DNA of 64,000 bases, taken from the NCBI RefSeq assembly GCF_900115055.1, contig NZ_FOVD01000001.1, forward strand, positions 1,364,001 to 1,428,000, read 5' to 3'. The notes beneath the pieces are model-generated. The model did no database searches. It was not told the origin of the DNA and was given only the letters and a program-made list of their open reading frames with translations. Shown in pieces: positions 25,355-34,689 of this stretch. How positions within the stretch are numbered: the first letter of the stretch is position 1; every line of letters starts with the position of its first letter. The position numbers and the translations under genes were made by a program. Source of the DNA: Chryseobacterium oleae. GTDB lineage: Bacteria > Bacteroidota > Bacteroidia > Flavobacteriales > Weeksellaceae.

Positions 25355-25939
25355 ATGATTCAGATAGACGATAAATTGATTTCAGAGGATATATTTTCCG
25401 AAGAATTTGTTTGCAACCTTACGAAATGTAAAGGTGCATGCTGTGTGGAAGGAGATGTAGGCGCTCCCTTAGATAAGGATGAACTTGAGATTTTAGACAG
25501 TATTCTTGATAAAATAAAGCCTTATCTCACCCAGGAAGGCATCAAAGCCCTTGAAGAGCAGGGAACATGGACTACAGATCCGGAAGATGGAATGTACGTG
25601 ACCCCCATGGTAGAAGACCGCGAATGTGCTTATGTAACTTTTGACGAAAAAGGAATTACAAAGTGTGGTATTGAAAAAGCGTATGAAGATGGTGCTGTAG
25701 ACTGGCAAAAACCGATCTCGTGCCACCTCTACCCGATCCGTGTTACAGAATATTCTACGTTCACAGCCCTGAACTACCACGAATGGAGTGTATGCAGCGA
25801 TGCATGCGCTTTAGGAAAAGAACTGCAGGTTCCTATCTATAAATTCCTGAAAACGCCTCTCACCAGAAAATACGGTGAAGCGTTTTACGGTGTTCTTAGT
25901 GAAGCTGCCGATGAATGGAAAAAAGCCTATGGCTCTTAA
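25355..25939 (+). CDS. DUF3109 family cysteine-rich protein
   Basis: The 194-residue product has an N-terminal metal-ligand-like cluster (NLTKCKGACCVEGDVGAPL, about residues 18-36), a further ECAYVTFDEKGITKCGIEKAYEDG segment and SCHLYPIRV, then CSDACALGK. This C-x3-CC...C...C...C pattern recalls the YkgJ-type iron- or zinc-binding cysteine cluster. It is the second gene of the DUF6427 operon and ends at a bidirectional terminator. The function is unknown. Confidence 0.85.
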   Translation: MIQIDDKLISEDIFSEEFVCNLTKCKGACCVEGDVGAPLDKDELEILDSILDKIKPYLTQEGIKALEEQGTWTTDPEDGMYVTPMVEDRECAYVTFDEKGITKCGIEKAYEDGAVDWQKPISCHLYPIRVTEYSTFTALNYHEWSVCSDACALGKELQVPIYKFLKTPLTRKYGEAFYGVLSEAADEWKKAYGS

Positions 25940-25945
25940 ACCAAT

Positions 25946-25977
25946 AAAAAAAACCGCAGACTGATCTGCGGTTTTTT
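25946..25977. terminator. Bidirectional terminator between DUF3109 and M16 genes
   Basis: AAAACCGCAGA and TCTGCGGTTTT pair over 11 bp around a CTGA loop with A and T runs on either side, between convergent genes. Confidence 0.92.
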
Positions 25978-26002
25978 CTTTTATCAATTATTCTGAAAAA
26001 TA

Positions 26003-28858
26003 TTATTTAGTGACTGACGCACCTACTACTGCAGGTTTGGCATCAGCCTTTTTAGTATTTTCCCAACCGTCTTCCGGCATCAACGTTGCTGTGATTTTTC
26101 CTTTGGCAAGGTATTTCTTGGCAACATCCTGAAGATCTTTTACGGTAAGCGCTTTTACTTTTTCCTGATAGTTCAGGATGTCGTATTTATCGCTGCCATC
26201 CAACTGGTTTTTAGCAAGAGAACTCAGCCAGAACATATTATCCTTAAGTTCTGTTTTATTGTCGTTGTATTCCCCTTCTTTGTACTTGTCAAGGTCTTTC
26301 TGTTCCGGACCTTTGTCGATTAGTTTCTGAAGTTCGGTAATGGCGCTTTTCGTCAATTTATCCGCATTTTCAGGTCCGCAAGGGAAACTGATGCTGAAAT
26401 TGTAGGCACTGTAAGGGATTCTATTCATACTTCCTCTCGCTCCGCCGCCGTAGATTCCGCTTTCATCTTCTCTCAGTTTTTCAATCACTTTGATGGTTGC
26501 TACTTCTCCCAGTGCTGCAAGAGCCAGCGCTTCTTTCTCGTTATAAGGTGTTTCTCCGCTGTAAGAGATCGTTACCATACTCTTAGGATCTTTTCCTTTT
26601 TTGTATACTTTTGAATAATCTCCGGTTAGCTGTCTGTACCCTGTATCTTTGAACGTTGCTGTTTTACCGGCTGTCGGAAGGCTTCCGATATACTGAAGCA
26701 CCTGCTCTTTGAACGTAGCCTCGTCTATATTTCCTACGAAATAGAACTGGAAGTTTCCGGCATTGGCAAATTTCTCTTTATAGATATCGTAGGCTTTTTT
26801 ATAATCTGTATTGGCCCAATCTTTTTCCATTGGGAATAATCCGATGAATCTCGGGTTCTTCTGGTTCATGAATTTCGCATGCTCATTAGAGAAATAAGCC
26901 TGAGGATTAGACAGAAGGTTATCCAGCATAGCAGACTGCTTTTCTTTGTAAGCATTGAATGCTGCAGGATTGTAATTTAATCCCGTAAAATAAGCATACG
27001 TAAGCTCCATGGCGGTTCCCAAATCTTTCTGGGAAGTTCTTCCTGAAATTCCTTCAAAGTAAGGTCCTATCATTGGGTTTACACTCACCTGCTTACCTGC
27101 AAGATAATTGGTAAGATCCGCTTTTGACAATCCGCCCACTCCTGCTTCGGATAATGCTCCGAAAGCGAACTGAGTTTTGATAAAATCAGCATCGGAGATC
27201 AGAGAGTTTCCTCCTAAGCTTCTTGCTGAAAATACAATTTCGTCATCTTTGAAATCTGTCTTTTTGAAAGTCACTTTAGCTCCGTTGCTCAATGTCCAGG
27301 TGGTTGTTCCTAATTTTGCATCGGTTTCCGTTTTAGCAATTTTCCCTTCAGATTTGAAAGGCTTTATCAGGTTTTTAATCGCCGCTTTTTCTTCGTAAGG
27401 CTTAAGATCCGCCATTTTTACAGATTCAAAGGTATTGAGAACCATTGCTTCTGTAGGCATTGTAACGTTATCCTTTTTTGGTCCGGTGATCACGATGACT
27501 CTGCTGTCATCTTTCACCATTTTCTTGATTACGTCATTGGTTTGCGCCAAAGTAACTTTAGGAAGAAAAGCTTTCGTATCATCATATTCCCAGGCAATTC
27601 CCGGCATGGGTTCCTGCTCCAGGAAGTTTCTTACATATTCGTCTACCAGCATATCGCTTTCCGTTTTGTCACGGTTGTTGTAAGATCTTTCAAGGTTAGA
27701 CAGCATCTGCGCCTTTGCTCTGTCAAGTTCAGTTTGTGTAAATCCGAATCTCTTTGCTCTTTCCACTTCTTCCAAAAGAACTTTCAAAGCGTTCAGCTGA
27801 TTTCCTTCTTTTACCATGGCAAACCCCTGGAAAGCCTCTTTGCTTCTTGCATAAGTTCCTCCATGATATACAGATCCGAATGTAAAAGGTGGGTTATTTG
27901 AATTGATCAGTTCTTTCAGCCTGTTGTTCAGCATCGTTGTAGAAAGACCTTCGATAATAGTCTGGTTGTATTGCTCAACCGTTACATCCGGTTTGTAAGC
28001 ATCAGCATCTTTCATAATGAACTGAACCATAGAATTGGTAGCATCCGGGTCCGTTTCTATTGCTACTAATGTTTCTTTATGGTTAGGCAGATCAAATACT
28101 TTTCTTTCTCTTGGCTTGGATGGATTTTTATATTTGCTGAAATTGTCTTTGATTTTCTTTTCAACTTCGTCTACGTTGATATCTCCTACCACTACAATCG
28201 CCATCAGATCCGGTCTGTACCAGTCCTGGTGGAATTTTCTGATCACATCCGGCTTGAAGTTTTCCAACACGTCTTTTTTACCGATTGGAAGTCTGTCTGC
28301 GTATTGCGATTTGTATAATAATTTAGGAAGGTATTTATCAGCCATTCTTTTATCTGCACCCAGACCCAATCTCAGCTCTTCCAGAACAACGCCTCTTTCT
28401 TTGTTGATTTGAGCATCAGAAAGTGTTGCGTTAAAAGCCCAGTCTTCCATTACTTTCAGTCCTGCATCCAGGTTTCCGGGTTTATCCAATGGAACGGGAA
28501 GCATGTAAACGGTTTCGTCAAAGCTTGTGTAAGCATTCAGGTGCTGCCCGAATTTCACCCCGATAGACTGTAGAAAATCGACAAGTTTGTTGTCCGGGAA
28601 ATTCTTGGTTCCGTTGAAGTTCATGTGCTCCATAAAGTGAGCCAAACCTCTCTGGTTTTCATCCTCAAGAATAGATCCGGCATTGATCGCCAGACGGAAA
28701 TCTACTTTCTTTTCAGGTAATGTGTTTTTTTTGATGTAGTACTTCATTCCATTGGAAAGGGTACCGATTCTCACGGAAGAATCCACAGGGATATTCTGTC
28801 CGAAAACATTTGAAGACATCAGAAAGATGACCGCAAATGATGATAAAACTTTCTTCAT
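26003..28858 (-). CDS. M16-family zinc metallopeptidase, fused two-domain form
   Basis: This 951-residue exported protein has a signal peptide (residues 1-20) and two M16 halves. The N-terminal half carries the inverted zinc motif HFMEH at residues 74-78 with the distal glutamate in ERGVVLEELR about 75 residues on. The C-terminal half (from about 510) lacks HxxEH and contributes the R/Y substrate-binding region (SGIYGGGARG). It resembles the PqqL/insulinase group of about 930 residues, which degrade peptides in the periplasm. It is transcribed alone, 153 bases downstream of the LolA-like gene. Confidence 0.94.
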   Translation of the reverse strand: MKKVLSSFAVIFLMSSNVFGQNIPVDSSVRIGTLSNGMKYYIKKNTLPEKKVDFRLAINAGSILEDENQRGLAHFMEHMNFNGTKNFPDNKLVDFLQSIGVKFGQHLNAYTSFDETVYMLPVPLDKPGNLDAGLKVMEDWAFNATLSDAQINKERGVVLEELRLGLGADKRMADKYLPKLLYKSQYADRLPIGKKDVLENFKPDVIRKFHQDWYRPDLMAIVVVGDINVDEVEKKIKDNFSKYKNPSKPRERKVFDLPNHKETLVAIETDPDATNSMVQFIMKDADAYKPDVTVEQYNQTIIEGLSTTMLNNRLKELINSNNPPFTFGSVYHGGTYARSKEAFQGFAMVKEGNQLNALKVLLEEVERAKRFGFTQTELDRAKAQMLSNLERSYNNRDKTESDMLVDEYVRNFLEQEPMPGIAWEYDDTKAFLPKVTLAQTNDVIKKMVKDDSRVIVITGPKKDNVTMPTEAMVLNTFESVKMADLKPYEEKAAIKNLIKPFKSEGKIAKTETDAKLGTTTWTLSNGAKVTFKKTDFKDDEIVFSARSLGGNSLISDADFIKTQFAFGALSEAGVGGLSKADLTNYLAGKQVSVNPMIGPYFEGISGRTSQKDLGTAMELTYAYFTGLNYNPAAFNAYKEKQSAMLDNLLSNPQAYFSNEHAKFMNQKNPRFIGLFPMEKDWANTDYKKAYDIYKEKFANAGNFQFYFVGNIDEATFKEQVLQYIGSLPTAGKTATFKDTGYRQLTGDYSKVYKKGKDPKSMVTISYSGETPYNEKEALALAALGEVATIKVIEKLREDESGIYGGGARGSMNRIPYSAYNFSISFPCGPENADKLTKSAITELQKLIDKGPEQKDLDKYKEGEYNDNKTELKDNMFWLSSLAKNQLDGSDKYDILNYQEKVKALTVKDLQDVAKKYLAKGKITATLMPEDGWENTKKADAKPAVVGASVTK

Positions 28859-28963
28859 ATAATTTGAATTTATTTTCGTATTAAAAGTATCATTTATTCA
28901 CCACGTAAAGAAATGTTAAAATTCACATTATAGTTAAAATTGAGTTAAAATTATTCAGACAGC

Positions 28964-28992
28964 AAAAAAAGCCGGAAATTATCCGGCTTTTA
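28964..28992 (-). terminator. Terminator of the LolA-like gene
   Basis: GCCGGA pairs with TCCGGC over a 5-base loop with A/T runs on both sides, 20 bases past the stop codon. Confidence 0.82.
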
Positions 28993-29011
28993 TTGTATAA
29001 AATGGTTCTTT

Positions 29012-29698
29012 TTATTTAAAATCTGCATCAGAAACAGGAGCATTTAAAACAACTTTTGTCGTTTTAATAGTCACTTTCTGGCCATTTCCATCAATATCTA
29101 CTTCAGAAGGGAACTTCAATCCTTCTACTGTAGTGTAATTTTTTACGATAACATTTCCTTGTCCTACCGTAGATTTATATAAAAGTCCTGTAGCCGCGTC
29201 AAAGTAAAATTTTCCTTTATCTGAAGATAATACATTATAATCTTTAGTGTCCAGTTTTTCTACTGTAGCGGTCTGAAAGTTAGCAGCATTAAAGCCTAAA
29301 GCCTCAACTGTTGTTCCTTTTTTCAGTTCAGCAATATTCTCAGCCGGGAAATCTGTTTTTTGCCCTGCTCTGTCTATATATCCTTTTTCACCGTCAAAAA
29401 CCTGACTTATGGTCTGTCCCATTGCAGTTTGTACGGACTTGAATTTATTACCCATTTTTGTAGTGCTCATGGTGATATCCATCCCCTGAACGCTAAGGCT
29501 GTTATCAATTACTGTAGATTTTACAGCTTCTAATTTTGCCTTACCCCCTAAAGCTTTGAAATAATTGTCAACAATTTCTTTGGGTGTCAGTTTAGATTTC
29601 ACGACTTCCGTCTTTGCGGGAGCTGCGCTGGTCTGCTGAGCTGCTGCCGGAACTGAAAACAATACGGCACAGAAAAACGGAATGATGATCTTTTTCAT
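29012..29698 (-). CDS. Exported LolA-like / outer membrane lipoprotein-sorting-type protein
   Basis: The 228-residue product has a signal peptide (MKKIIIPFFCAVLFSVPAAAQ) and the N-terminal pattern LTPKEIVDNYFKALGGKAKLEAVKS, common in Bacteroidota proteins with a LolA-like half barrel, followed by SQVFDGEKGYI and GLLYKSTVGQGNVIVKNYTTVEGLKFPSEVDIDGNG. Such proteins bind lipids or lipoprotein acyl chains in the periplasm. No zinc-protease motif is present. It precedes the M16 peptidase gene on the same strand, a frequent pairing, but has its own terminator. Confidence 0.7.
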   Translation of the reverse strand: MKKIIIPFFCAVLFSVPAAAQQTSAAPAKTEVVKSKLTPKEIVDNYFKALGGKAKLEAVKSTVIDNSLSVQGMDITMSTTKMGNKFKSVQTAMGQTISQVFDGEKGYIDRAGQKTDFPAENIAELKKGTTVEALGFNAANFQTATVEKLDTKDYNVLSSDKGKFYFDAATGLLYKSTVGQGNVIVKNYTTVEGLKFPSEVDIDGNGQKVTIKTTKVVLNAPVSDADFK

Positions 29699-29822
29699 AT
29701 CTATAATAAGTTTTAAAATGTAAATATATGAATAATGCCCACAACAAATAAGCCAAAGAATACTTATCCCCGATACATTATAATACCTGTAAGAATACTT
29801 TAAGGTTTTTTAAGAAAACAGG

Positions 29823-29844
29823 CCTGTGAAAAGAGAATCACAGG
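29823..29844. repeat. CCTGTGA / TCACAGG hairpin
   Basis: Seven paired bases (29823-29829 with 29838-29844) with an 8-base loop. It is one of two hairpins in the 396-base gap 29699-30094, which contains no open frame of note. Confidence 0.5.
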
Positions 29845-29901
29845 GCGGCGAAAATTGGGATTTTACTGAAAGGTGGAATTTCCTTTTGTGCCTTTGAGTA
29901 G

Positions 29902-29930
29902 CCATGTCACGGTTTTGAACCTTGACATGG
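29902..29930. repeat. 29-base imperfect palindrome (hairpin)
   Basis: Arms CCATGTCA and TGACATGG enclose GGTT-TTG-AACC with one mismatch between the stems. Architecture and length equal those of the hairpin at 1348-1376. No T run follows, so it is unlikely to be a simple terminator. Confidence 0.65.
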
Positions 29931-30046
29931 TTAACAGAACCCCTCAGATCCGGATAGCTTCCAACTTTCTTAGCCTCATTAAAACAAAAAACTCTAATCC
30001 TGCATCCAGATTAAATAAATAAAAACTCTTGTAAACCAGACATAAA

Positions 30047-30072
30047 AAAACCTCCGGTTTCCCAGAGGTTTT
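30047..30072 (-). terminator. Terminator of the trigger factor gene
   Basis: AAAACCTC and GAGGTTTT pair around a 10-base loop, with an A run on the plus strand that reads as T on the minus strand, 22 bases past the stop codon. Confidence 0.85.
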
Positions 30073-30094
30073 CAAATATTTATATCGAAATAAA

Positions 30095-31426
30095 TTATTT
30101 CTTAAGTTCTTCTAAAAACTCGTCGTGAGAGATTTTAGTTTCTTTTTTTCCTCCTTTTTCAAGGATTACATCTTTTAGTTTAGCCATAGCTACTTCAGAA
30201 GAAATTTGTCTTACCTGCTCCTGGTCTTTCAACATCTCAACAGCGTATTTCTGGATTTCTTCGTCACCTAAGTGGTGAATTCCGTAGATCGCCAATTGGT
30301 TTTTCACCAACTGCTCAGCCTGTGCCAATACATCAGCATAGTCTAATTTGATCTCGTTATCCGTCATTAATTTACCTTCAATGATCTGGTATCTTAACTG
30401 GCTTTTTTCTGCTTCAAGGATTTCTTTAGCCTGCTCTTCAGACTGGATATTCTGGTTAGAGAATATTAACCATTTTACTAAGAAATTTTCAGGAAGTTTC
30501 ACTTCTTCTTTTTCAGTAACCTGCTCCAATACTTTATTCACGTAGTGAACGTCAGCATTTTGCTGGAAGTACTCATCCAATTCAGATTTTACTTTGTCTT
30601 TAAGCTCTTCTTCAGATGTAATTGTTCCTTCTCCGTATACTTTGTCGAATAGATCCTGGTTCAGTTCAGCCAAGTTCAATGCATAGAAATCTTTTACTTT
30701 AACTTCTACTTCAGCATGGTGTAAGTGCTCAACTTCTTCTTTAGTGAATCCTAATTCTTTAGCTAATTCTTCGTCAGATGCAAGAGTTTCCTTAGATACT
30801 TTTACAGAACCGTCCATTTTCAAAGCTTTTACCAATTTGAAAGCTTCTTTGTTTTCAGCTGTAATGGTAGCATTCTTTGGGTGGTGGTGCTCTCCTTCAG
30901 CATCTTCTTCTACAACCTGAGAAATCTCTAAAGCGATATAAGAATCTTTACCGATTTTATCCTGAGGAACCTGCTCCGCAAAACGTCTCTGCATGTTCTC
31001 AATGCTCTTCGTGATTTCCTTGTCAGAAGCCTCTACTTTATAATGAGGAGCTTCATATTTAGCTAAATCTATAGTGAATTCAGGCTCATATCCTACCTCG
31101 AAACCAACTTCAATTTGTTCAGCGTTGTAGTCCAATTGGTTTACTGGCTGAGGAACAGGCTGTCCAACTAATCTTAACTTGTTTTCGTTAACGTAGTTGT
31201 TCAATGCGTCAGAAACCTGTTTGTTGATTTCTTCGAATGCAATACCTGCTTCATATTGTTTTTTAACCATACTCAAAGGCACTTTCCCTTTTCTGAAACC
31301 AGGAACTTGCGCATTTTTAGCATAATTAATCAACTGCTTTTCTACTTTTTCTTTGTAGTCAGATTTTTCCAATGTCACTGTAAGTAATGCACTTACGTCA
31401 TCATGGTTTTGTGCGGTAACCTTCAT
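30095..31426 (-). CDS. tig: Trigger factor chaperone
   Basis: Trigger factor binds the ribosome exit tunnel and shields nascent chains. The 443-residue length is typical. The ribosome-binding signature GFRKGKVP is at residues 43-50 in the N-terminal domain. The middle region (about 150-250) is a divergent PPIase domain with a His-rich insertion (EGEHHHPKN), and the C-terminal helical arms follow. A TATTTTTG box lies 22 bases upstream of the ATG. It is monocistronic. Confidence 0.93.
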   Translation of the reverse strand: MKVTAQNHDDVSALLTVTLEKSDYKEKVEKQLINYAKNAQVPGFRKGKVPLSMVKKQYEAGIAFEEINKQVSDALNNYVNENKLRLVGQPVPQPVNQLDYNAEQIEVGFEVGYEPEFTIDLAKYEAPHYKVEASDKEITKSIENMQRRFAEQVPQDKIGKDSYIALEISQVVEEDAEGEHHHPKNATITAENKEAFKLVKALKMDGSVKVSKETLASDEELAKELGFTKEEVEHLHHAEVEVKVKDFYALNLAELNQDLFDKVYGEGTITSEEELKDKVKSELDEYFQQNADVHYVNKVLEQVTEKEEVKLPENFLVKWLIFSNQNIQSEEQAKEILEAEKSQLRYQIIEGKLMTDNEIKLDYADVLAQAEQLVKNQLAIYGIHHLGDEEIQKYAVEMLKDQEQVRQISSEVAMAKLKDVILEKGGKKETKISHDEFLEELKK

Positions 31427-31448
31427 TATTGATTAAAATTTTAGGTTG

Positions 31449-31456
31449 CAAAAATA
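31449..31456 (-). promoter_or_regulatory. -7 box TATTTTTG of tig
   Basis: TATTTTTG on the minus strand, 22 bases before the start codon, gives a leader of normal length. Confidence 0.45.
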
Positions 31457-31517
31457 TGAAAATTTTATGAGAATAACCTACTTCTAATCAATTCTTAGTC
31501 GTCAAATGTCTATAAAT

Positions 31518-31548
31518 AAAAAACCACTGAACATATCAGTGGTTTTTT
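31518..31548 (-). terminator. Terminator of the TonB receptor-lipoprotein operon
   Basis: AAAAAACCACTGA and TCAGTGGTTTTTT pair over 13 bp around a 5-base loop, 17 bases past the lipoprotein stop codon. Confidence 0.92.
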
Positions 31549-31564
31549 GTTTATGTGAAGTATT

Positions 31565-32137
31565 CTAATTACTTAGGTTATAAGTAGCTTCCGCATCTGT
31601 TTCTCCTCCCACTACGCTTCCCCAGGCAGTTCCGGCTTTGGCATCATTTACACTTTGTGGTTCATGAATCAGAGTAAGTTTCAGGAATGGAGCAGTTCCT
31701 CCAACAGCCTGGGTTACATCCCATTTTGTTTTTAATCCGACTCTTTTTCCATCTTTTCTCAGATCACCTCCATCCAATCTGCTCACTGTGATATTTGATT
31801 TTGGAAAATCGAAAATAAGGAAGTGCTCATCTTTAGCATCAATAATTTCCTGTGTAGCATCCTCGTTCCCGTTTCTGAATTTTGCTTCCACTGTATAAGA
31901 CTTTCCGTCTTTCAATGGAATCGTAGGAATTCCTCCGGCTCCGATGCTGTAATTATATTCGATAGCCGTAGATCCCGGACTATCTTCTTTCACCAATAAA
32001 ATGATATTGGTAAGTTCTTCCTGAGGAAGGTCATCCTCTGCTACAGAACCGTCTCTCTGGCAAGAAATAACAGTAAATGTAATTAATAAAACGGCTAATA
32101 ATCTGATGATATTTTTAGTATTGAATAGTGTGTTCAT
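31565..32137 (-). CDS. Lipoprotein partner of the TonB receptor ('type 1 periplasmic binding fold superfamily'-like)
   Basis: The 190-residue product has a lipobox (LITFTVISC at about residues 18-26) and an N-terminal EEELTNIILLVKEDSPGS stretch, then DEHFLIFDF and a GLKTKWDVTQAVGGTAPFLKLTLIHEP section. This layout matches a group of flavobacterial lipoproteins that sit beside TonB receptors and carry the generic name above. It begins 52 bases after the receptor gene's stop. A role in capturing the receptor's ligand at the cell surface is inferred. Confidence 0.7.
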   Translation of the reverse strand: MNTLFNTKNIIRLLAVLLITFTVISCQRDGSVAEDDLPQEELTNIILLVKEDSPGSTAIEYNYSIGAGGIPTIPLKDGKSYTVEAKFRNGNEDATQEIIDAKDEHFLIFDFPKSNITVSRLDGGDLRKDGKRVGLKTKWDVTQAVGGTAPFLKLTLIHEPQSVNDAKAGTAWGSVVGGETDAEATYNLSN

Positions 32138-32188
32138 TGTTAGAATTTTAAGTTTGTAAAATTTTAATGTAATATTTTTTCTGAATCC

Positions 32189-34573
32189 TTAGAATTTGTA
32201 TCTAAAGTTTAAAATAAAGTTTCTTCCTGCCTCATCCGCGAAGAACCTCAAGCGGTTCAGATAATCTCTGTACGAAGTGTTGAAAAGATTATTCACGATA
32301 AGCCCAGCAGAAAGGTTTTTGCTGATATTGATTCCCGTCTGGATATTCCAGAGTGAATAGCTGTTTGGAGGCGTACTCAAATCGATGGTTTTATCCACCA
32401 ATTCTCCATCCACATACACTTCAAGGTCAACATTTCGGATCGGGAATCTGGTTTGTTTTAAAAACGTTTGGTTTTCTACCGTAAAATAGAAGTTGTTCCA
32501 TTTTTCTTTTTTAAACTGTAATGCATTGGAAAAATTCGGTGGCATCATCAGGATTAAAGGTTCATTATCGGTATCATTCTGCCCGTGTACATAACTTCCT
32601 TTTCCTACATAGGTAAGGTCATCTGTAAGTTTCCAGCTGATATCCAGATCTACTCCATACATTTTGGCATCAATCTGCTGGTATTCCCATTCAGGAAAAA
32701 CTCCTCTGATAGTCCCTTTAATTCCAACAGGAACCTGGTTGATAAAGTTTTTAGTCATGAAAAAGTATGGGTTTACGGAAACATTCAGTCCTTTTAAAAC
32801 ATTGAATTTTGAATCCACCGTTAAATTAAACTGATGGCCCTCTTCATTTTTCAATCCCATATTTCCGGTCTCAATCACCCCTGCTGAATGGTGTAGTCCG
32901 TCTGAAAACAATTCTGCCACGTTCGGAGATCTGCCCACTTTTGCATAATTAAATTTCAAATCAAAGTTGGAATTCGGACGATACTCTAAACCTGCATTGA
33001 AAGAAACATTATTATAATTAAGCTGAGGACGAGTCAAAATCCTGTTCTTGTCTTTCTTCACATAGAATTGTGGAAAAGTGTTCGCGTATAATTTATCCCA
33101 GTCCGCCTGATCATACCATTTCGTCACATCATAACGGGTGAAATCATATCTTGCTCCTGCTTCAAAATTAAATTCATGAGAGATTTTGTATTTAAAAACA
33201 GAATAAACCCCTGCAGCATATTTATCATAATTAGGGATCAAACGTCTTGCTTTTGTCGCAGGATCTGAATAATTATTTTGAAAGCTTCCGTCAATTCCTG
33301 TTTCCAGTGACCATTTTTCCCTCTCCAGTAAATCATTAAGGTTAAACTGATGCGTCATCAGTTCCAGATCTAAAGAAGGCGTATCTTTCAAATCCCCTCT
33401 TCTGATGTCATATTCCTGTCTGTGGTTGTACTGATAACTGTACGTCGCGGAAAGTTTACCGATATTGGCGAATCTTTTAAACGCTGAAACCTTAGCGATA
33501 TGATGCTCAATTACCTGTCTCGGATTATCAATATCATAGCTGAATTTTCCTGAATAAACCGGAGGGTTTGCCGTCATCGCTCTGTCATAGTCTCCTGAAC
33601 TGGAAACGTGTGAATCCCTCAAAATTCCAATATTCTGATTCGTCAGATAATAATCAAATGAAATTCCTCTTTCGTAGGTATTATTCTGAACCGTAAAATT
33701 AAAAGAAGAGAAATCCATTCCCGTATTCTTCAGGTTATAATCCGGAGCGCTCTGATCTCCTAATTTCTTGATGCTTCCTCGGGTTTTTACAGCCCATCCG
33801 TTTTTCCAAACCTTCGCTACATCGACATCCAATCCAAGTCCTCTCCCATTGGAAATTCCGGTAAGTCCCACCGAACCTTTTATCGTATCTTTTTTAGGAA
33901 AAACTTCAGGTTCCAACACCACGACTCCGCCTATGGCATCACTTCCGTATTTCAATGCGGAAGCTCCTTTTATCACGTCGATATGTTGAAAGTTGTTAAT
34001 ATCAACATTGGGAGCGTGTTCTACACCCCATTCCTGTTCCGCAAGCTTCACTCCATTATTGAAAATAGCAATTCTGCTTCCGTATAACCCGTGAATAACC
34101 GGTTTTGAAATATTATTTCCGGTCTTTAAAGTGGTTACTCCTGAAATTTTTGATAACAAATTCCCGAGATTATCTGTAGAATTTCTCTCGATTTCAGATT
34201 TATCAAGGGTTCTAATCACTAAAGAACCGTTGGATTTATGGCTTCCATGAATGGTCACCGTTTCAATATCCTGGCTATGGTGCTCCAGGGTAATTACCAA
34301 GTGTACATCCTGAGTAACTGCTATATTTTCAGTATAATCATTACAATCAGGGTGTTTGGCAATGAGTATATATTTTCCCGCAGGAATTTTGTTAAACGTA
34401 AACTTACCCTTAGTGTCTGTTTTCGCAGTGAATCCGCCGATGTTCACCACCGCATTTTCCAGCATGGTTTTATCGTGAAAATCCTGAACGGTTCCTTCCA
34501 CCGAGTACGTTTTTTGTGCACTTATCAATGCCAGTCCGCAAAAGACCAACATCAGACTATATATCAATTTCAT
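32189..34573 (-). CDS. TonB-dependent outer membrane receptor
   Basis: The 794-residue protein has a signal peptide (1-19), a carboxypeptidase-regulatory-like domain (TYSVEGTVQDFHDKTMLENAVVNIGG, about 21-105), a plug domain starting HHSQDIETVTIHGS and a 22-strand-type barrel ending in NFILNFRYKF with the terminal aromatic residue. A YDRAMTANPPVYSG loop and KYGSDAIGGVVVLE plug segment are typical. A small His/Cys-rich protein gene upstream and a lipoprotein gene downstream point to metal uptake, possibly zinc or copper. The substrate is inferred only. An 18-base palindrome lies 18 bases before the ATG. Confidence 0.92.
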   Translation of the reverse strand: MKLIYSLMLVFCGLALISAQKTYSVEGTVQDFHDKTMLENAVVNIGGFTAKTDTKGKFTFNKIPAGKYILIAKHPDCNDYTENIAVTQDVHLVITLEHHSQDIETVTIHGSHKSNGSLVIRTLDKSEIERNSTDNLGNLLSKISGVTTLKTGNNISKPVIHGLYGSRIAIFNNGVKLAEQEWGVEHAPNVDINNFQHIDVIKGASALKYGSDAIGGVVVLEPEVFPKKDTIKGSVGLTGISNGRGLGLDVDVAKVWKNGWAVKTRGSIKKLGDQSAPDYNLKNTGMDFSSFNFTVQNNTYERGISFDYYLTNQNIGILRDSHVSSSGDYDRAMTANPPVYSGKFSYDIDNPRQVIEHHIAKVSAFKRFANIGKLSATYSYQYNHRQEYDIRRGDLKDTPSLDLELMTHQFNLNDLLEREKWSLETGIDGSFQNNYSDPATKARRLIPNYDKYAAGVYSVFKYKISHEFNFEAGARYDFTRYDVTKWYDQADWDKLYANTFPQFYVKKDKNRILTRPQLNYNNVSFNAGLEYRPNSNFDLKFNYAKVGRSPNVAELFSDGLHHSAGVIETGNMGLKNEEGHQFNLTVDSKFNVLKGLNVSVNPYFFMTKNFINQVPVGIKGTIRGVFPEWEYQQIDAKMYGVDLDISWKLTDDLTYVGKGSYVHGQNDTDNEPLILMMPPNFSNALQFKKEKWNNFYFTVENQTFLKQTRFPIRNVDLEVYVDGELVDKTIDLSTPPNSYSLWNIQTGINISKNLSAGLIVNNLFNTSYRDYLNRLRFFADEAGRNFILNFRYKF

Positions 34574-34590
34574 TGTCTATAGATTGATTG

Positions 34591-34608
34591 TGTACCGTTT
34601 CAGGTACA
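34591..34608. promoter_or_regulatory. Palindromic operator candidate TGTACCGTTTCAGGTACA before the TonB receptor
   Basis: Arms TGTACC and GGTACA are perfect inverted repeats with a 6-base spacer. The element lies 18 bases upstream of the receptor ATG, where a repressor would block transcription. A 5' leader hairpin is the alternative. Confidence 0.5.
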
Positions 34609-34689
34609 TTTTTTCGTAAAAAATTTATTAAAGGGGTTTATATTTAATTGTAAAAAGTACAATGTAAAATGTAGGAATGACTGATATGG

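Noticed and set aside
34591..34608. Palindrome before the TonB receptor read as a terminator
   Set aside because: It has only a 6-bp stem and lies in the promoter/leader region of the receptor gene, so an operator is more likely, though a leader hairpin remains possible.
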